A stretch of DNA of 64,000 nt from a candidate division SR1 bacterium (lineage in GTDB: Bacteria; Patescibacteriota; Gracilibacteria; Absconditabacterales; Absconditicoccaceae): NCBI GenBank assembly GCA_026397515.1, contig JAPLUU010000005.1:18240-82239 (forward strand). Reading direction: 5' to 3'. Below, piece by piece: positions 10,723 to 22,193 of the stretch (the stretch's first letter is position 1; each line of letters begins with the position of its first letter). Position numbers and translations under genes: made by a program. The notes under the pieces are model-generated. The model was given only the letters and a program-made list of their open reading frames with translations, had not been told where the DNA came from and made no database searches.

Positions 10723-13700
10723 ATGACTAATGTGGAAACATTAAAAATACAAGAACAAATAGATAAGGTAAAAACAGCACTTGATAAACTCAAAGCAGAG
10801 ACTTCTGTAGATCAAAAAAAAATCCAGGCAAAAGAGATAGCGACAGATGTTACCACTGTCAAGGAAGCAATCAATAAAGAGCTAGAAACGCTAAAATGAA
10901 AGGCAGATAAAGAATCGTTAGAAACCAAAACCAAGCTTGAAGAAATGCTTGAAACACTGGAAACAATGGAAAGTTCAAGTACTGATCTTACAGCACTCAA
11001 GGCGGAAGTAATAGCTCCCAAAATAGATATTCCCGTAACAGGTGCAGAGACTATGGACAATAGTGTAGATCTTGCTACCATCACAACTAATATTACTACA
11101 ATAACAACATTAGCTACGACATTGCAATCAGAAATTGATGCATATACATTAGCGAAAGCAAAAATGACAGCACCAGAGATTACTATCAAAGAAAAAGATA
11201 TCGTAGCCAAAAAATTGGTCATTGAAACCAAAAGAAAAGAGACGCAAGCACTGATAGATAAAATCAGAGCAGCACGAAAAGCACTCAAGATTAAAGATAT
11301 GGCAGAATGACTACCTAAAACAGCATTAGAAAAACTTCAAACTGCTGATGAAACAGTACTTACAGCAGATCAAACTGCACTTGATAAGATAGAGACCCCA
11401 GGAAGAACATTTTTTGAAAAAGTAGGTGATGTAACAAAAAAGGGATGGAGGAAAGTAGGGGAATGAGCTGAAAAGACTTGGGAATGGGCAAGCAAAAATC
11501 CAGGACGAGCTATTGCAGGTACTTTAGGTATCGTATGAGTAGTTCGATGAATTTCTAGATTGTTCAAAAAAAAGAAAACAAGCGAAACATCAGATAAAGA
11601 TAAAACAGAAAAAAAATGATTTCGAGATAGGTGGTATGGAAAAGCATTGAAATGGTGAGCAATAGGTACAGGAGTATGGTTTTTGGGAAAACGATTGTTG
11701 ACAGGTAAATTGCCACGATCCAAGAAAGATTGAACAGGTGCTGATGCAGATGATGCCATGAGATCAGAATCCAATGCAAGTGAAAATTTTACTCAATTAA
11801 AAAAAGATAATCCTGAAAAAGCAAAAGAATTCACTACGATGGGAGATAATATAAATACATTTTATGACGGCATTCAGAAGTTCGATGATGGGACTATGCC
11901 GACATGACTAGCAGAAGAAAAATTATGATGATCAAAAGATACATATTCTTGAGCCATACCTAGTGTATTAGACAATACATTTACAGATATTAAAACATTA
12001 CAATCACAGAAAGCAACATTTCTTCTTTGTATGTATGGAACAAAAGAAACAATTATAAAGTCATTGGGTGATACGTTAAGTACCTATTGAGCCAAATTTG
12101 TAAATAGTATTTTAGGTATGACATCATTTACAGCAGGTATCGTAGATAAAGATAATCTCAAAGATAAAATGAATACTTTCCTTGCGGGAGAAAATAGTTT
12201 ACAAGAATTACAGTTGGTATTCCGTAAAATGTTTAAAGTGATATCCTATATCAATTATGCAGAAAATGCGATTATCGGGAAGGAGATAGAAAAGACGTAT
12301 AAAGCAGGAGAAAAAGTATATAAAAAATGAACAGATGATAAGCGAGAAGATGTTTCTACGTGAGCAGATGATAAAGAAGATTTGAAATGATTGATAGATG
12401 AAATACAAGAAGATCCTGAAAATTATAAAATAGGGACGCAAGTCGCATCAATATATTTATCCACTATAAATAGTGGAAAACTTAATACTCTATCTACTTA
12501 TACTATTACCAGTACAGAGTTGTTTGAATATAATCCTACCATAAAAACAACAGTGGATACCTATAATAAAAAAAGAGATGTAACGTTGTCACTTCTCAAG
12601 ACCAACCAAACAAAGGCATTAGAATGATTAGTAACATCTTGTGGAGATGAAATAGCCGATAGTGCTCGAGAATCTTGGACTAATTATTTACCGCTTTTAC
12701 ATTGAGCTGAAGTCTTTGGTGCATGAAATAAAAATAAAGCGAAAAAAATGCTTGAAGACGATGCAGGATACAAAGCAAAAGTAAAAAAATATCAGGATAA
12801 GTTTGAATTATTAAAGACAGAAAAAGATATTAATGTGGTAAAAAAAGCAATAGATGATTATTATGCTACGCTCAAAGAATTAGCGACAACAGAAAATGCT
12901 ATTGCGGAAGTCACTGAAGAAAATGGAAATACCACGATCAATATCGTGACTGGTGCATGGAATGTTGCCAAAGGATGACCAGAGTCTATGTTTATGGGAA
13001 TAAAAATGATTAATAAAGGGTGAGTATGGAATATAGTGAAATGAAGTGTAATGCTTTATGAGGGAGTCGCTACAACTACTGTGGTGGCATGAATACTACT
13101 AAGAAGTCCAAAACTTTTCATATTTTGAGGAAAAATGGCTGTTGCTCCCATACGATATACAGGTAAATTATTATATAAATGATGAAGCCTTATAATAAAC
13201 TGATGAACTGCATGAGTCCAATGAACTGTACTAACTGCAAGTGTAGAATCTGAAGCTGCATTAGCTAAGATAGCAACCATTGCCAAGTCCACAGAAAATC
13301 TTGGAGATATCACCACGCTTGCAGGTAAATATACAAGTTTGTTGACTAAAGCAGATGATGTGAATAGTTTGACGTATAAAATATTACAGCAGTGGTGAAC
13401 AGCTGAGGGTGATGCTACTAAATATTTAACAGACGCTACACAGATAGCTAAAGCCAAAACATATGCAGAAAAAGTTATCGAATTAAATAAATGAGTTGAA
13501 TGAACAGTAGAGACTACGAAGATATGAGAGGCATGGAAGTGAGCCAAGACAATGTTCAAGGAATGAATGGAAAAAGTAAAAAGCCTCTTCACCAAAAACA
13601 CTACCTTATCTGCTACACAGAAAGCAGGTCTAGAAGATTGAATTACAAAAGCCACAAATAAAACGGATGCAATTACCTGAAAAACCATTGAAGCAGCTAC

Positions 13701-16452
13701 AAAAAATCCGACAGGCGAAGAATCAAAAGCAGTAGGTGCGGTGTTAAAAGAACAACTAGGTATGCGAGCAAGAGTGTTGAAATGGTGCCCATTATTGATT
13801 GATGGAGTGATTACCATATTCCAAGGGGTGGGCATGGGAAACGAAGCAGAAGAGATCAGTAAAATAAATACGGAAAGAGGATCTGTGAGAGACGAAAAAG
13901 CTAGCTTTACGGTTCTTCTAGGTACCGCGGAGATAGCATTATTTGCTGTAGGAGTTGCTATGGCATGGAATCCAGCATGATGGGTGATACTTGCTATCAC
14001 TGCAGGAATAGAAACAGTCAAATATGCAGCGAATAAATATTATGAAGTTGTAGAGACCTATTATAGAAATTTCGAAGATTTCAAAAGGATGTATATGTCA
14101 CATATCAAACAGGAGATAATTTCCAAGGAAGCTTGGGGTGATGGTATAGATATCTCGCTTCAGGAAAATTTCCAAGAAGCAGTATCTGCAGTTTTTGGAT
14201 CGCGATGTCATGGTGAAGGCAAGAAAACACTTTCATTGAAAACGAGAGAAGATGCAATCAGAGCACTTATCTGGATGGAAGAATGTGAAAATTATCCATA
14301 TTCGACATTAAATAGTGATGATTTCGTCTGAGATGATCTTATGCGCAAAGAGATCTCTACAGAAAAATTAGCAATGAAGGCTGATAGTGTGGTAAGATTC
14401 GATTATCTCAAGAAAAAATATGGAGACACGTTCATCTCGGCAGAAAAGATAAAAGCTACAGCGGGAAAAGAAGCATTAGATAAAGCGCTTCTAGAATCTA
14501 GAAAGTATCTCAAGATGACAAAAGATACTACAACCAAATCTACTGATATCGATAGCTATCAAAAAGAGACCTTGGCGACATTAGAAAAGAATGCTGGATT
14601 TGCAAAACTAGATGCATTGTATATTTCCAACCCACTGCAATTCCATAAAATCATGAAATCATTGCCATATTATAGCTATATGTTTCAGCAATTTGATAAG
14701 GATACCTATGTAAATTATGATACTATAAAAGCGAATATGGACTACGTAGTCCAATATTACAATTACAAAACGTTCGGACTGCTTCCTTCTGATATTCCTA
14801 CCATAACGGTAGAAGCCGATAAGGTAGATTATGCCATGATGGAAGAATTCTTTTTCGAATTTAAAATAAAACCTACCGGATTTACAAAAGAAGATCTAGA
14901 GAATGGATTTACCAACGGACAGATAGATATAATGACTCCGGATATGGTAGAATCAGCAGAAAGTGTCTCTGAATCTCTAGGACAGAATATCTTATATAGG
15001 GTAGCCAGAGAAGTCCTTGGATGATACACATGAGGAAATACGTTAGAAGAACTCAAAAGTTTTTATATTCCATCAGAAAAAGAACATAACGGTATTTATT
15101 ATGAAGATGGTAAATGGAAACTTAATCAGACATCAAATCGATATACTGTGAATACAGGAATGATATATGATCCTGTTATGTTATGAATAATAAACATGAA
15201 TATTATGTGATTAGGACAAGCAGATCGAGACAAATCGTTCGCTACAGATGAAGGACTAAATGATCTTAAAAATATTACTATCCTTTCTATTTTCGTACAT
15301 AAATTTACTCAAGATAATTATACAGATGGAAATCTAATAAATACTGATACCGGAACTGCAGAAGGAAAAATAAATAAAGAATATGGTAAACTGATAAACA
15401 AAATAGTCGCTGAAGAATTAGCATATAGAAAGCCGGAAACCGTAGAAAAGTATAAGACAGAAGCATTGGCTTATATCAAAGAAAACAGTGATGGTAAATA
15501 CATTCCTTTGAGTGTAGACTTGATAACTAAATTGACAAAAGCAGGAGTATATAATACCGGATATTATTATTACAAGCGAGATGGAACCAAATTGACTGCT
15601 TTGGAAGCTGTAGTAGCAACAATTCCTAGCTTCTTCAAAGTAAAATGTTGATTGACTACCAATATAGAAACATATCAAGTGAAAGAAGTAGCATCTTCTA
15701 CCGAGATCAAAGAAAAAATGAGTACTATAGATGGATTGATTTCTAGATTATCTACAACTATAGCTTTAGATGATGAAGATCTAGATGTCCAAGCAGATAT
15801 CAAAAAAATGATAGCAGCTAAAGGATTAAAATGGGCAGAATTAAAAATTCAATTAAATCATATGGAACAGACTAAAGCAAAAGAAATTTTAGATGTACAA
15901 TATGAAACATTCAAGACATTCTTTGATAATGTATATCTGATGATACTTCATTGTGGTTCAACGGGTTCTAGTAATGATGTCGATAGCTACGATGATTATC
16001 TTTCAATCAGTAGTTATAGTACATCATCATTATTGACCTTCCAAACAAGCACAGGGACAACAAAAGTTGAAGTAGCCATTCCTGATTTTGGATATACTAA
16101 TGAATTCAATACAACGGTCTTGAAGTATATAACACCATATAAAAATAAGACAGTCTCAGACTTATTATGTTCCAAAGAGGCTAGTGATATCATATTGGGT
16201 AAAAAGTATGCACAGGAAATATTAAAATCTATATTAGAATCTGCTATGATAAAATATGATGATACAGGTACGATCCAGCAATGAATATGTAATGCTGGAG
16301 CTCAAAGCGTAGACGAAGCTTTGCTTGTTAAAAGATTAGCAATTAATGTAAAAACCGTAAAGGAAGATGTATTGGTCGCAAAAGACGACACAAAAGATGC
16401 TACAAAAGACGACACAAAAGATGCTACAAAAGATGCTACAATTACTAAATAA
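10723..16452 (+). CDS. Giant 1909-aa coiled-coil membrane protein of unknown function
   Basis: One uninterrupted frame of 1910 codons once dozens of UGA are read as Gly; the standard code hides it completely. Residues 1-220 are coiled coil (TLKIQEQIDKVKTALDKLK, LETLETMESSSTDLTALKAEV). Next come a Trp-rich membrane-type segment (GRAIAGTLGIVGVVRGISRLF), a Lys/Asp-rich linker and WGAIGTGVWFLGKRLL. Around residues 740-830 and 1010-1110 there are further hydrophobic stretches (EGVATTTVVAGILL, LLGTAEIALFAVGVAMAW then ILAITAGIETVKY). The C-terminal 700 residues are mixed and possibly globular. The extreme C-terminus is a Lys/Asp/Ala repeat (DDTKDATKDDTKDATKD). No signal peptide or enzyme motif is seen. 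It lies directly upstream of an NlpC/P60 hydrolase gene (23 bases). Possible roles include an envelope-spanning scaffold or host-contact structure; this is speculation. Confidence 0.88.
16380..16440 (+). repeat. 12-base tandem repeat coding the C-terminal tail of the giant protein
   Basis: Five imperfect units of ACAAAAGAYGMY encode alternating TKDD and TKDA. It sits at the extreme 3' end of the giant gene and is a candidate for length variation. Confidence 0.75.
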
Positions 16453-16475
16453 ATTTTATCTTTAAAATTTATTGC

Positions 16476-17558
16476 ATGACTGATGAAGAAGTAAAAGACA
16501 TACCACAAACCTGAGATGATACTACATTAGAATCATGAGCAGATACCATAGAAGATACCAAACAGCAATTAGCTGAAGCATATCTTTTGTTTCTCGACCA
16601 ACAAAAATGATGAGCATTTGCTACGGGGGCATGATTATGAGTCAACCTTAATCCTCTCCAAAAAGATGCGATAGAATATTTGACGACGGAAACTGCCGTG
16701 ACAAAAAAGACAGATATATTTTCTACTATCGGAAAAAATATCGAAAAAAATATCAAAAAGAAATTTATAGAAACATTTACCTGATGAACTCTTATAGAAT
16801 ACGATAAAGCAAAATTAAATAAGATGAAAGCGTTGATAGTAGCAAACAAAGATAATCAAACTAAGCTTCAGGAACTTATTACTCAAATACAAGCAGGTAC
16901 AGATCCTACCATAGACACCTTGGCTGATGATAAGACAAAAACACCTGTGGTTGTTCCCGTAGTTACTCCGGAAAGCAAGGTCGAATATACGGACAAAACA
17001 AATAGAGATAAAGTTATTACTGCCTTAGACGCTATCTTGGCAAAAGACGCGAAGACTGCTATACCATATGTTTGGTGAGGTAAAGATATAGAAACTCAGT
17101 GAGGAGTCGATTGTTCTTGATTATTATATGATACTATAAAAGATGCATGACTTAATGAAAAATTATTCAGTTCGAGATCAGCATTTCTAGATTTGGAAAC
17201 CAAACTCGTAGAATTAGATGCTGATAAGAAAATCAAGAAGGATGGTCTTGAAAATATTCAGAAATGAGATTTTATATTTTGGAATAGTACAAATCCTAAG
17301 TATTCACGATCAGCTGGAGAAATACCAACGATTACAAAAGATAATAAAGACTACCGTATTCATCATATCGCATTTATAGATAAGATTAATTATGATGACG
17401 GTACTATCGATGTCGTAGAGTCAAATGGTTCTGAAGGAGTAACAAAAAGCACAGTAGATGTTAACTACTGGCTTACAACAACGGATAAACATGTTTCAGA
17501 ATTATATGTAGCGCATGTAAATTATGATACTTTCGCACCCGTAACTGCAGCACTATAG
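16476..17558 (+). CDS. NlpC/P60-domain peptidoglycan hydrolase
   Basis: 360 aa. The N-terminal half is acidic and helical, with a Val/Pro-rich linker (TPVVVPVVTPESK). The C-terminal half is an NlpC/P60 cysteine peptidase: AIPYVWGGKDI then GGVDCSGLLYDTIKDAGL (catalytic Cys), RIHHIAFIDKI (catalytic His), and VVESNGSEGV (third polar residue region). This family cleaves gamma-D-Glu to diamino-acid bonds in peptidoglycan. No classical signal peptide is visible, so export may depend on partner proteins. UGA encodes the Gly of YVWGGKD and of DCSGLL. It follows the giant protein after 23 bases and meets the lexA-like gene end to end with a 4-base gap. Confidence 0.88.
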
Positions 17559-17562
17559 TATT

Positions 17563-18180
17563 CTAGATATCTTTGATGATTTTTTTAACCACTCAGATAA
17601 CTTTCGTTTCATCATATTTGCTGATTTCTATATTATCAAAAAACCTATTCACTGATTCCAAAAACAATTTTCCGTCTTGTTTGACTATTTTTTTCAATTT
17701 TGGAAGATCGTTATGTACTACGAATACGTAATCATTGATATCATAACTTGGTTGTTGCTTAATCAAAACTAAGTCACCGTCCTGTATCTTTGGTTCCATG
17801 CTATTCCCTTTGGCTCTGACAAAAAAACATTTGCTGACATCTTTGACACCAAGCATCGCTATCGTTGCAGGTATTTTTTCTTGGGAATATTCATCGACAA
17901 CTTTTTTTCCTTTATTTCCACATTGAGCGAATCCATAGATGGGAAGCTGAACAATATCGTTCAAGTTATCCGTGATGCTCTCCCTGATCAATCTATATCC
18001 TTGATCATCTTTTACAAAATATCATTTCAAAACGAGTTGATTTAATTTATTCAACACCGTCTGTGGATGACCCGCTCAGATATTGTGGGCTATTTCTCTC
18101 AGGGTGATTCATTCTTGATTGGTATTTTTTTTAAAGAAAGCAATGAGCGATCTTTGAATAGTATCTAATTCTTTTTGCAT
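17563..18180 (-). CDS. lexA: LexA-family SOS repressor
   Basis: 205 aa, normal for LexA. The N-terminal winged helix-turn-helix contains TLREIAHNIGAGHPQTVLNKLNQL. The S24 autoprotease part has the cleavage site as Cys87-Gly88 (YGFAQCGNKG) instead of Ala-Gly. The nucleophile is Ser127 in KGNSMEPKIQDGDLV, and the general base is Lys163 or Lys164 in LPKLKKIVKQDG. Cys-Gly cleavage is known in UmuD and some repressors. Three UGA-Gly lie in the DNA-binding domain and one in the C-terminal tail (KVIGVVKK). It is divergent from recA, with palindromic operators in between, one overlapping its own likely -35 box. It probably represses itself and perhaps recA until RecA-stimulated self-cleavage. Confidence 0.92.
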
Positions 18181-18226
18181 CTATATATAGTCAAAAAATA
18201 AATAGAATTTGTCCTGTATTTTTGTC

Positions 18227-18274
18227 AGTATAAGAATCTCTTTGACAGTGTCAAGTAAATTTTGACAAAATCAA
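18227..18274. promoter_or_regulatory. lexA promoter overlapped by paired LexA-type operators
   Basis: Two 13-base palindromes, TTGACAGTGTCAA (18242-18254) and TTGACAAAATCAA (18262-18274), lie 20 bases apart centre to centre, two helical turns. On the minus strand TTGACA (18254-18249), a 16-base spacer and TATACT (18232-18227) make a good promoter for the lexA-like gene, with the first palindrome covering its -35 box. A half-site TTTTGACAGA follows at 18281. The placement suits autoregulation. It is about 220 bases from recA, so control of recA is less certain. Confidence 0.65.
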
Positions 18275-18470
18275 GTATATTTTTGACAGATATTAGAAAA
18301 GCGCTTTAGCATACGAAAAAAATCTCTTGATTTTCTGAAAAAATTCTGTAATATTGATTTCGTTGATGAAAATATGTTCGAAAAAAATAATATATCTGAG
18401 TTGTGCGATATCTATCGTAAACCAAATAATTATTGCTCGATATTTCCATCATAGGTATATTCATTCGTTT

Positions 18471-18476
18471 TATAAT
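18471..18476 (+). promoter_or_regulatory. Probable recA -10 box
   Basis: A perfect TATAAT lies 16 bases before the recA ATG. No good -35 hexamer is found at 16-18 bases, and the implied leader is only about 8-12 bases, with no Shine-Dalgarno sequence. Confidence 0.5.
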
Positions 18477-18492
18477 CTTATCGCAGTATAGT

Positions 18493-19572
18493 ATGACAAC
18501 AAAAAAACAAGAATTGCAGGAAGCTTTCAAAAGTATTGAAAAGCAATTTGGAAAAGGTGCCATTATGAGAATGGGGGATAATGCAAATGTAGGTCTTGTA
18601 AGTACATTTCACAGTGGATCGTATGTACTTGATTTAATTCTTGGATGAGGATATCCAGAAGGAAGAGTCGTAGAAATCTACGGACCTGAATCATCTGGTA
18701 AAACTACTATTGCGCTTCACGCGATAGCAGAGATTCAAAAGAGAGGAGAGACCTGTGCATTCATCGATGCAGAGCATGCACTTGATCCTCAATACGCAAG
18801 AAAACTTTGAGTAGATGTCGATAACCTTTTGCTTTCACAACCAGATTTTGGAGAACAAGCATTACAGATTGCTGAAGAATTAGCAAAATCATGAGCTATC
18901 AAATTGATTGTCATAGATTCTGTAGCAGCTTTGGTTCCTAGAGCTGAAGTAGAAGGAGATATGGGAGATTCATATATGGGTCTTCAAGCAAGGATGATGT
19001 CTCAAGGATTGAGAAAATTGTCAGGAGTTCTCGCAAAAAGTGGAACAACATGTATATTCATCAACCAAATTCGTATGAAAATAGGCGTAATGTTTGGTAA
19101 TCCAGAAACTACTCCAGGAGGTAATGCACTCAAATTCTTTGCATCTCAAAGAGTAGAAATTCGTAGAGGAGATAAATTACTTCTCGATAAAGAACAGATT
19201 GGGTATTTAGCAAAAATCAAGATATCAAAAAACAAAATCTCTGCACCGTTCAAAACAGCAGAATTACCAGTTAAACGAGGTGTTGGATATGATAAGACCG
19301 CAGATATCGTAGAAGCAGCTACTGCACTCAAATTAGTAGATAGAGCAGGAGCATTCTATACCTTTGGTAAACAAAAATTCCAAGGTAAAGAAAAATTTAT
19401 AGCAGCGTTAGATAGTGATCCAAAGACAAGAGCGAGCATAGAAAAAGATATCCAAAATAAAGTCAAAGAGATGAGAATGGGAAAAAAAGTTCTTGATGAT
19501 GAAGCACTCGTAGCTGTAGAAGCTGAAGTGGAGGAAGAAGCAGCTGAAGCATTAGCTGAAATAGGAGAATAG
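18493..19572 (+). CDS. recA: Recombinase A
   Basis: 359 aa, full length. It binds single-stranded DNA, performs strand exchange and stimulates LexA cleavage. It has [11 protein letters not shown], the Walker A motif [19 protein letters not shown], Walker [16 protein letters not shown], loop L1 ([18 protein letters not shown]), [17 protein letters not shown] and [14 protein letters not shown]. The acidic C-terminal tail ([13 protein letters not shown]) is typical. UGA appears at universally conserved glycines: LGGGYPEGR, ARKLGVD and AKSGAIKL. This is among the best proof of the code in the window. It is divergent from the lexA-like gene and monocistronic; the terminator is at 19691. Confidence 0.98.
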
Positions 19573-19607
19573 TAGGGTTTGTTTAGCAACTGTCCTTATT
19601 ATATTGT

Positions 19608-19660
19608 TATACCGATGATTTTAGCCTACCTTAACGGGTAGGTTAAAAACAATCGGTATA
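19608..19660. repeat. Nested hairpin downstream of recA
   Basis: The outer arms TATACCGAT / ATCGGTATA are exact complements. The inner arms CCTACC / GGTAGG enclose TTAACG, with near-symmetric A/T stretches between. No T run follows, so it is not a classical terminator. It could be a protein-binding palindrome, an RNA element in the recA 3' UTR or a remnant of a mobile repeat. Confidence 0.6.
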
Positions 19661-19690
19661 GCAAGCTACCAAACATATAATATACCAAAT

Positions 19691-19723
19691 AAAAAAATCT
19701 CTGCAGCAACCAGAGATTTTTTT
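19691..19723 (+). terminator. recA terminator
   Basis: AAAAAATCTCTG / CAGAGATTTTTT stem with a short loop and T7 tail, about 120 bases after the recA stop. Confidence 0.85.
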
Positions 19724-19727
19724 AAAT

Positions 19728-19758
19728 AAAAAAAGTGAACCTCCCAAAAAGGAGGTTC
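19728..19758 (-). terminator. Terminator of the UGA-free secreted-protein gene
   Basis: Perfect 8-base stem GAACCTCC / GGAGGTTC with loop CAAAAA, followed on the minus strand by a T run. It lies 20 bases beyond the stop of the gene at 19779. Confidence 0.85.
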
Positions 19759-19778
19759 GTTATACGTAATCTTATTCT

Positions 19779-20528
19779 TTACTTCTGAGATGGGATAGAA
19801 ACGATAGTGCCACCGCTTATTCCATAGATAATGTATTCAGGTATGATTTCATTTCCCTGAGGAAGATAAGGTGCCCACTCTAATTTAGAAGATTTGTTTA
19901 TAAATATTGCAGGAGCTTTTAGATTCCTTTTTGGTTTTTTGTACTTGATCATAAACCAATTTCCAGTAGTTCTGTAATATTCTTCCTCGGCTTTTTGGTA
20001 CTGTGCTTCAGATACTTTACATTGCATCTTAGCAGAAAATAATATACGCATTACCGAGGGGCTATCCTTTATCTTGGTGATAAGACTATCTACATCATAT
20101 AACACTTGTTTGTTTTCTGTGTGACAAGTGATAAGATGTAAATCTGAATGATACTTTTTGCCACCTATCATAACGAATGTTAGGCGTAAGGAAAATATTG
20201 TATCGTCACTGAAAAAAGAATAATGTGAAATAGAATAAGATGCAGCATTCCCGGGAATAGAATCTTTTGTTTCATTGATTTCTATAACCGTATAAAGTAA
20301 AGAATCAACGAAATAATCATCTGTGTACAAAAACCAATGGGTATAATCCCAGGAAATATCTATAATTCCTTGGTAAGGGGAAACCCACATGAATGGTCCT
20401 GAACCCATATCACCATGTTTTATAATACTATCTTTGGTGACACTGGTTATTGTCTCTATTCCAGTAATCTGTGCATTGGCAATTCTTATAAAAGCCATAA
20501 GTGCAAACATAAAAACTAATTTTTTCAT
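19779..20528 (-). CDS. Secreted hypothetical protein, UGA-free (likely acquired)
   Basis: 249 aa beginning with a clear Sec signal peptide (MKKLVFMFALMAFIRIANAQ, cleavage after ANA). The mature part is beta-rich (WVSPYQGIIDISWDYTHWFL, YSISHYSFFSDDTIFSLRL) and has no motif I recognise. All of its glycines use GGN codons and none uses UGA, unlike native neighbours. The signal peptide style (NA-Q) resembles Bacteroidetes exported proteins. It is a single-gene unit with its own promoter (20580-20607) and terminator (19728-19758). Acquisition from a standard-code bacterium is inferred; function is unknown. Confidence 0.8.
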   Translation of the reverse strand: MKKLVFMFALMAFIRIANAQITGIETITSVTKDSIIKHGDMGSGPFMWVSPYQGIIDISWDYTHWFLYTDDYFVDSLLYTVIEINETKDSIPGNAASYSISHYSFFSDDTIFSLRLTFVMIGGKKYHSDLHLITCHTENKQVLYDVDSLITKIKDSPSVMRILFSAKMQCKVSEAQYQKAEEEYYRTTGNWFMIKYKKPKRNLKAPAIFINKSSKLEWAPYLPQGNEIIPEYIIYGISGGTIVSIPSQK

Positions 20529-20579
20529 AGTCGTTTTTTTATATGTATTATTTTTGTTTGTTTATATATTTATAAATAT

Positions 20580-20607
20580 ACTATATTTATTCTAATATAA
20601 ATGTCAA
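20580..20607 (-). promoter_or_regulatory. Promoter of the UGA-free secreted-protein gene
   Basis: On the minus strand TTGACA (20607-20602), 16-base spacer, TATAGT (20585-20580). Same geometry as the promoters of the other UGA-free genes. Confidence 0.65.
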
Positions 20608-20672
20608 GTATAAAGATTAAAAGAAAAAACTCCATTATTTGGAGCGTTTCTATGGAAAAAAGTATACTAGAA

Positions 20673-22007
20673 CTATTTAACTTCTAGATTAAATTCACCA
20701 ATTTTAGTATCGTCTATAGAGATGACGATAGTAGCTATTCAGATTTTTTGACCAAGGATAGAAATATCTACAGATCAATTATTTATCATCTGAATGTTTG
20801 ATATATCTGTTTGAAGTGAATCGTTCGTGGAAAGTATAGTAAATGAGAACGGCAATAAACCAGAATATGGATTTCCGTCCTTATCTTTTATTTCAAGGGT
20901 AAGTGTTGCTACTTCACCAAGTTTAAGTGGTGATTTTGAAACAAGCGTCGCTACAAGATCGTTTTGCGTCATAAAGTGTGTGGCGATATCACTCAAGTTT
21001 TCGAAAGTGAGTACCAATTTTTTATAGAGTGAATTTTGTGAAATAGCAGTAGGGATGTTTGGTATAACTACTTCTGGAATAGTTGGTGTGGTTGGAATTA
21101 CTACTGGTGTAGTAGGAACTATAGGAGTCGTTGGTTGTGTAGGTACTATGATTGTTGGTATAACTACTTCTGGAATAGTTGGTGTGTTGATGATTGGTAC
21201 ATTTACCACGGGTTTAGGAGAAATCACGGGTGGCAATATCTGTGGAATAATACTATTGGTTCCTGTATGTATTATCGGTAGCGTTGAATCGCCTGAGGTT
21301 ACCATCTGATCTGTAGGAATAGTTGTTCTACTGTTGTAAATATAACATTCTACATTGGCAGTAGTAAGATCTTCTCGACGATCAGACATTTGTCCTCTTC
21401 CTACTCGTGCCATATCTCTTACAATTATTTTTTTCAATGTTCTATCATAATGAAGTACTTTACCTACATGACCATAGGATCAAAATTTTCCACCTGCATT
21501 GTATACTACCAATGCTCACTGACTAGGAGCCATTCAAATTTTATATCAGGTATCATACGCATTTTTACATCGATCGACTGCGTTTCCTCACCATGTTCTT
21601 TGTTGTGTTTGTTCATCGATAAAGGGAAAAAATTCTGGAGAAATCCTTGCTGCTCCATAGGTACAGTATCATTTTGCAAATGAATTTTCTACATCCAAAT
21701 CCATATTCCAGATAGAAATAATATTTCATAGTTTAAGTGATGCTGTAGGATTTTGTATTGCACTAAGTAAATGCTGTGCAGTTTCACTAGCATTATTTCT
21801 GTATAAGTCTTGATTGAGTCCTGTGAGATTAGTAAATCAAAATCATGTAAGCGTTATAAAACAAACCACCACAAGTTCAAGAGTATGAAAAAGATGGTGA
21901 TGTAAAATATTTGTTATATGAAAAATTTTATGCACATGTCTATCAAAGTGCTTTTTTAAATGATGATGAATTTTTTGATGAAGTGTTAACTTCTTTTTTC
22001 TTCTCAT
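20673..22007 (-). CDS. CHAP-domain cell-wall hydrolase with Pro/Thr/Val-rich linker
   Basis: 444 aa. A His/Lys-rich cytoplasmic start (HHHLKKHFDRHVHK) is followed by one membrane helix (LELVVVCFITLTGFGF), then an extracellular CHAP amidase or endopeptidase domain: KGYCTYGAARISPEFFPF (catalytic Cys), TWGGNAVDRCKNA, PSQGALVVYNAGG, and FGSYGHVGKVLHYD (catalytic His). Next comes a low-complexity linker of TPTIPEVVIP-type repeats (about residues 235-310) and a C-terminal Ig-like strand region. UGA-Gly is frequent in the CHAP part. It probably cleaves peptidoglycan, its own or that of a host cell. It is divergent from the GT4 gene at 22194. Confidence 0.85.
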
Positions 22008-22193
22008 CAAACTTTCGTGAATAAAAGTTTACATCTAATTATACTCGGAAATACGATTTTTGTCAAATATTGAGTGACTTTTTTTACTTAGGAAAATTTG
22101 ACAAATAAAATTTTGAGAATTATTTTTTGATTGCATTACATCGCTAAAAAAGTACATTTTATTTATCTCTATTTGATCTTGATTATTTGATTG

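Noticed and set aside
8843..14021. Long minus-strand open frames (151, 158, 134 and 321 codons) opposite the giant-protein genes
   Set aside because: They are Ser/Val/His-rich mirror images of Lys/Glu/Thr/Ala-rich coding sequence on the plus strand and have no start context or family match.
19608..19660. Integron attC site
   Set aside because: Palindrome is nested like attC but lacks the RYYYAAC / GTTRRRY core pairs, and no integrase gene is present.
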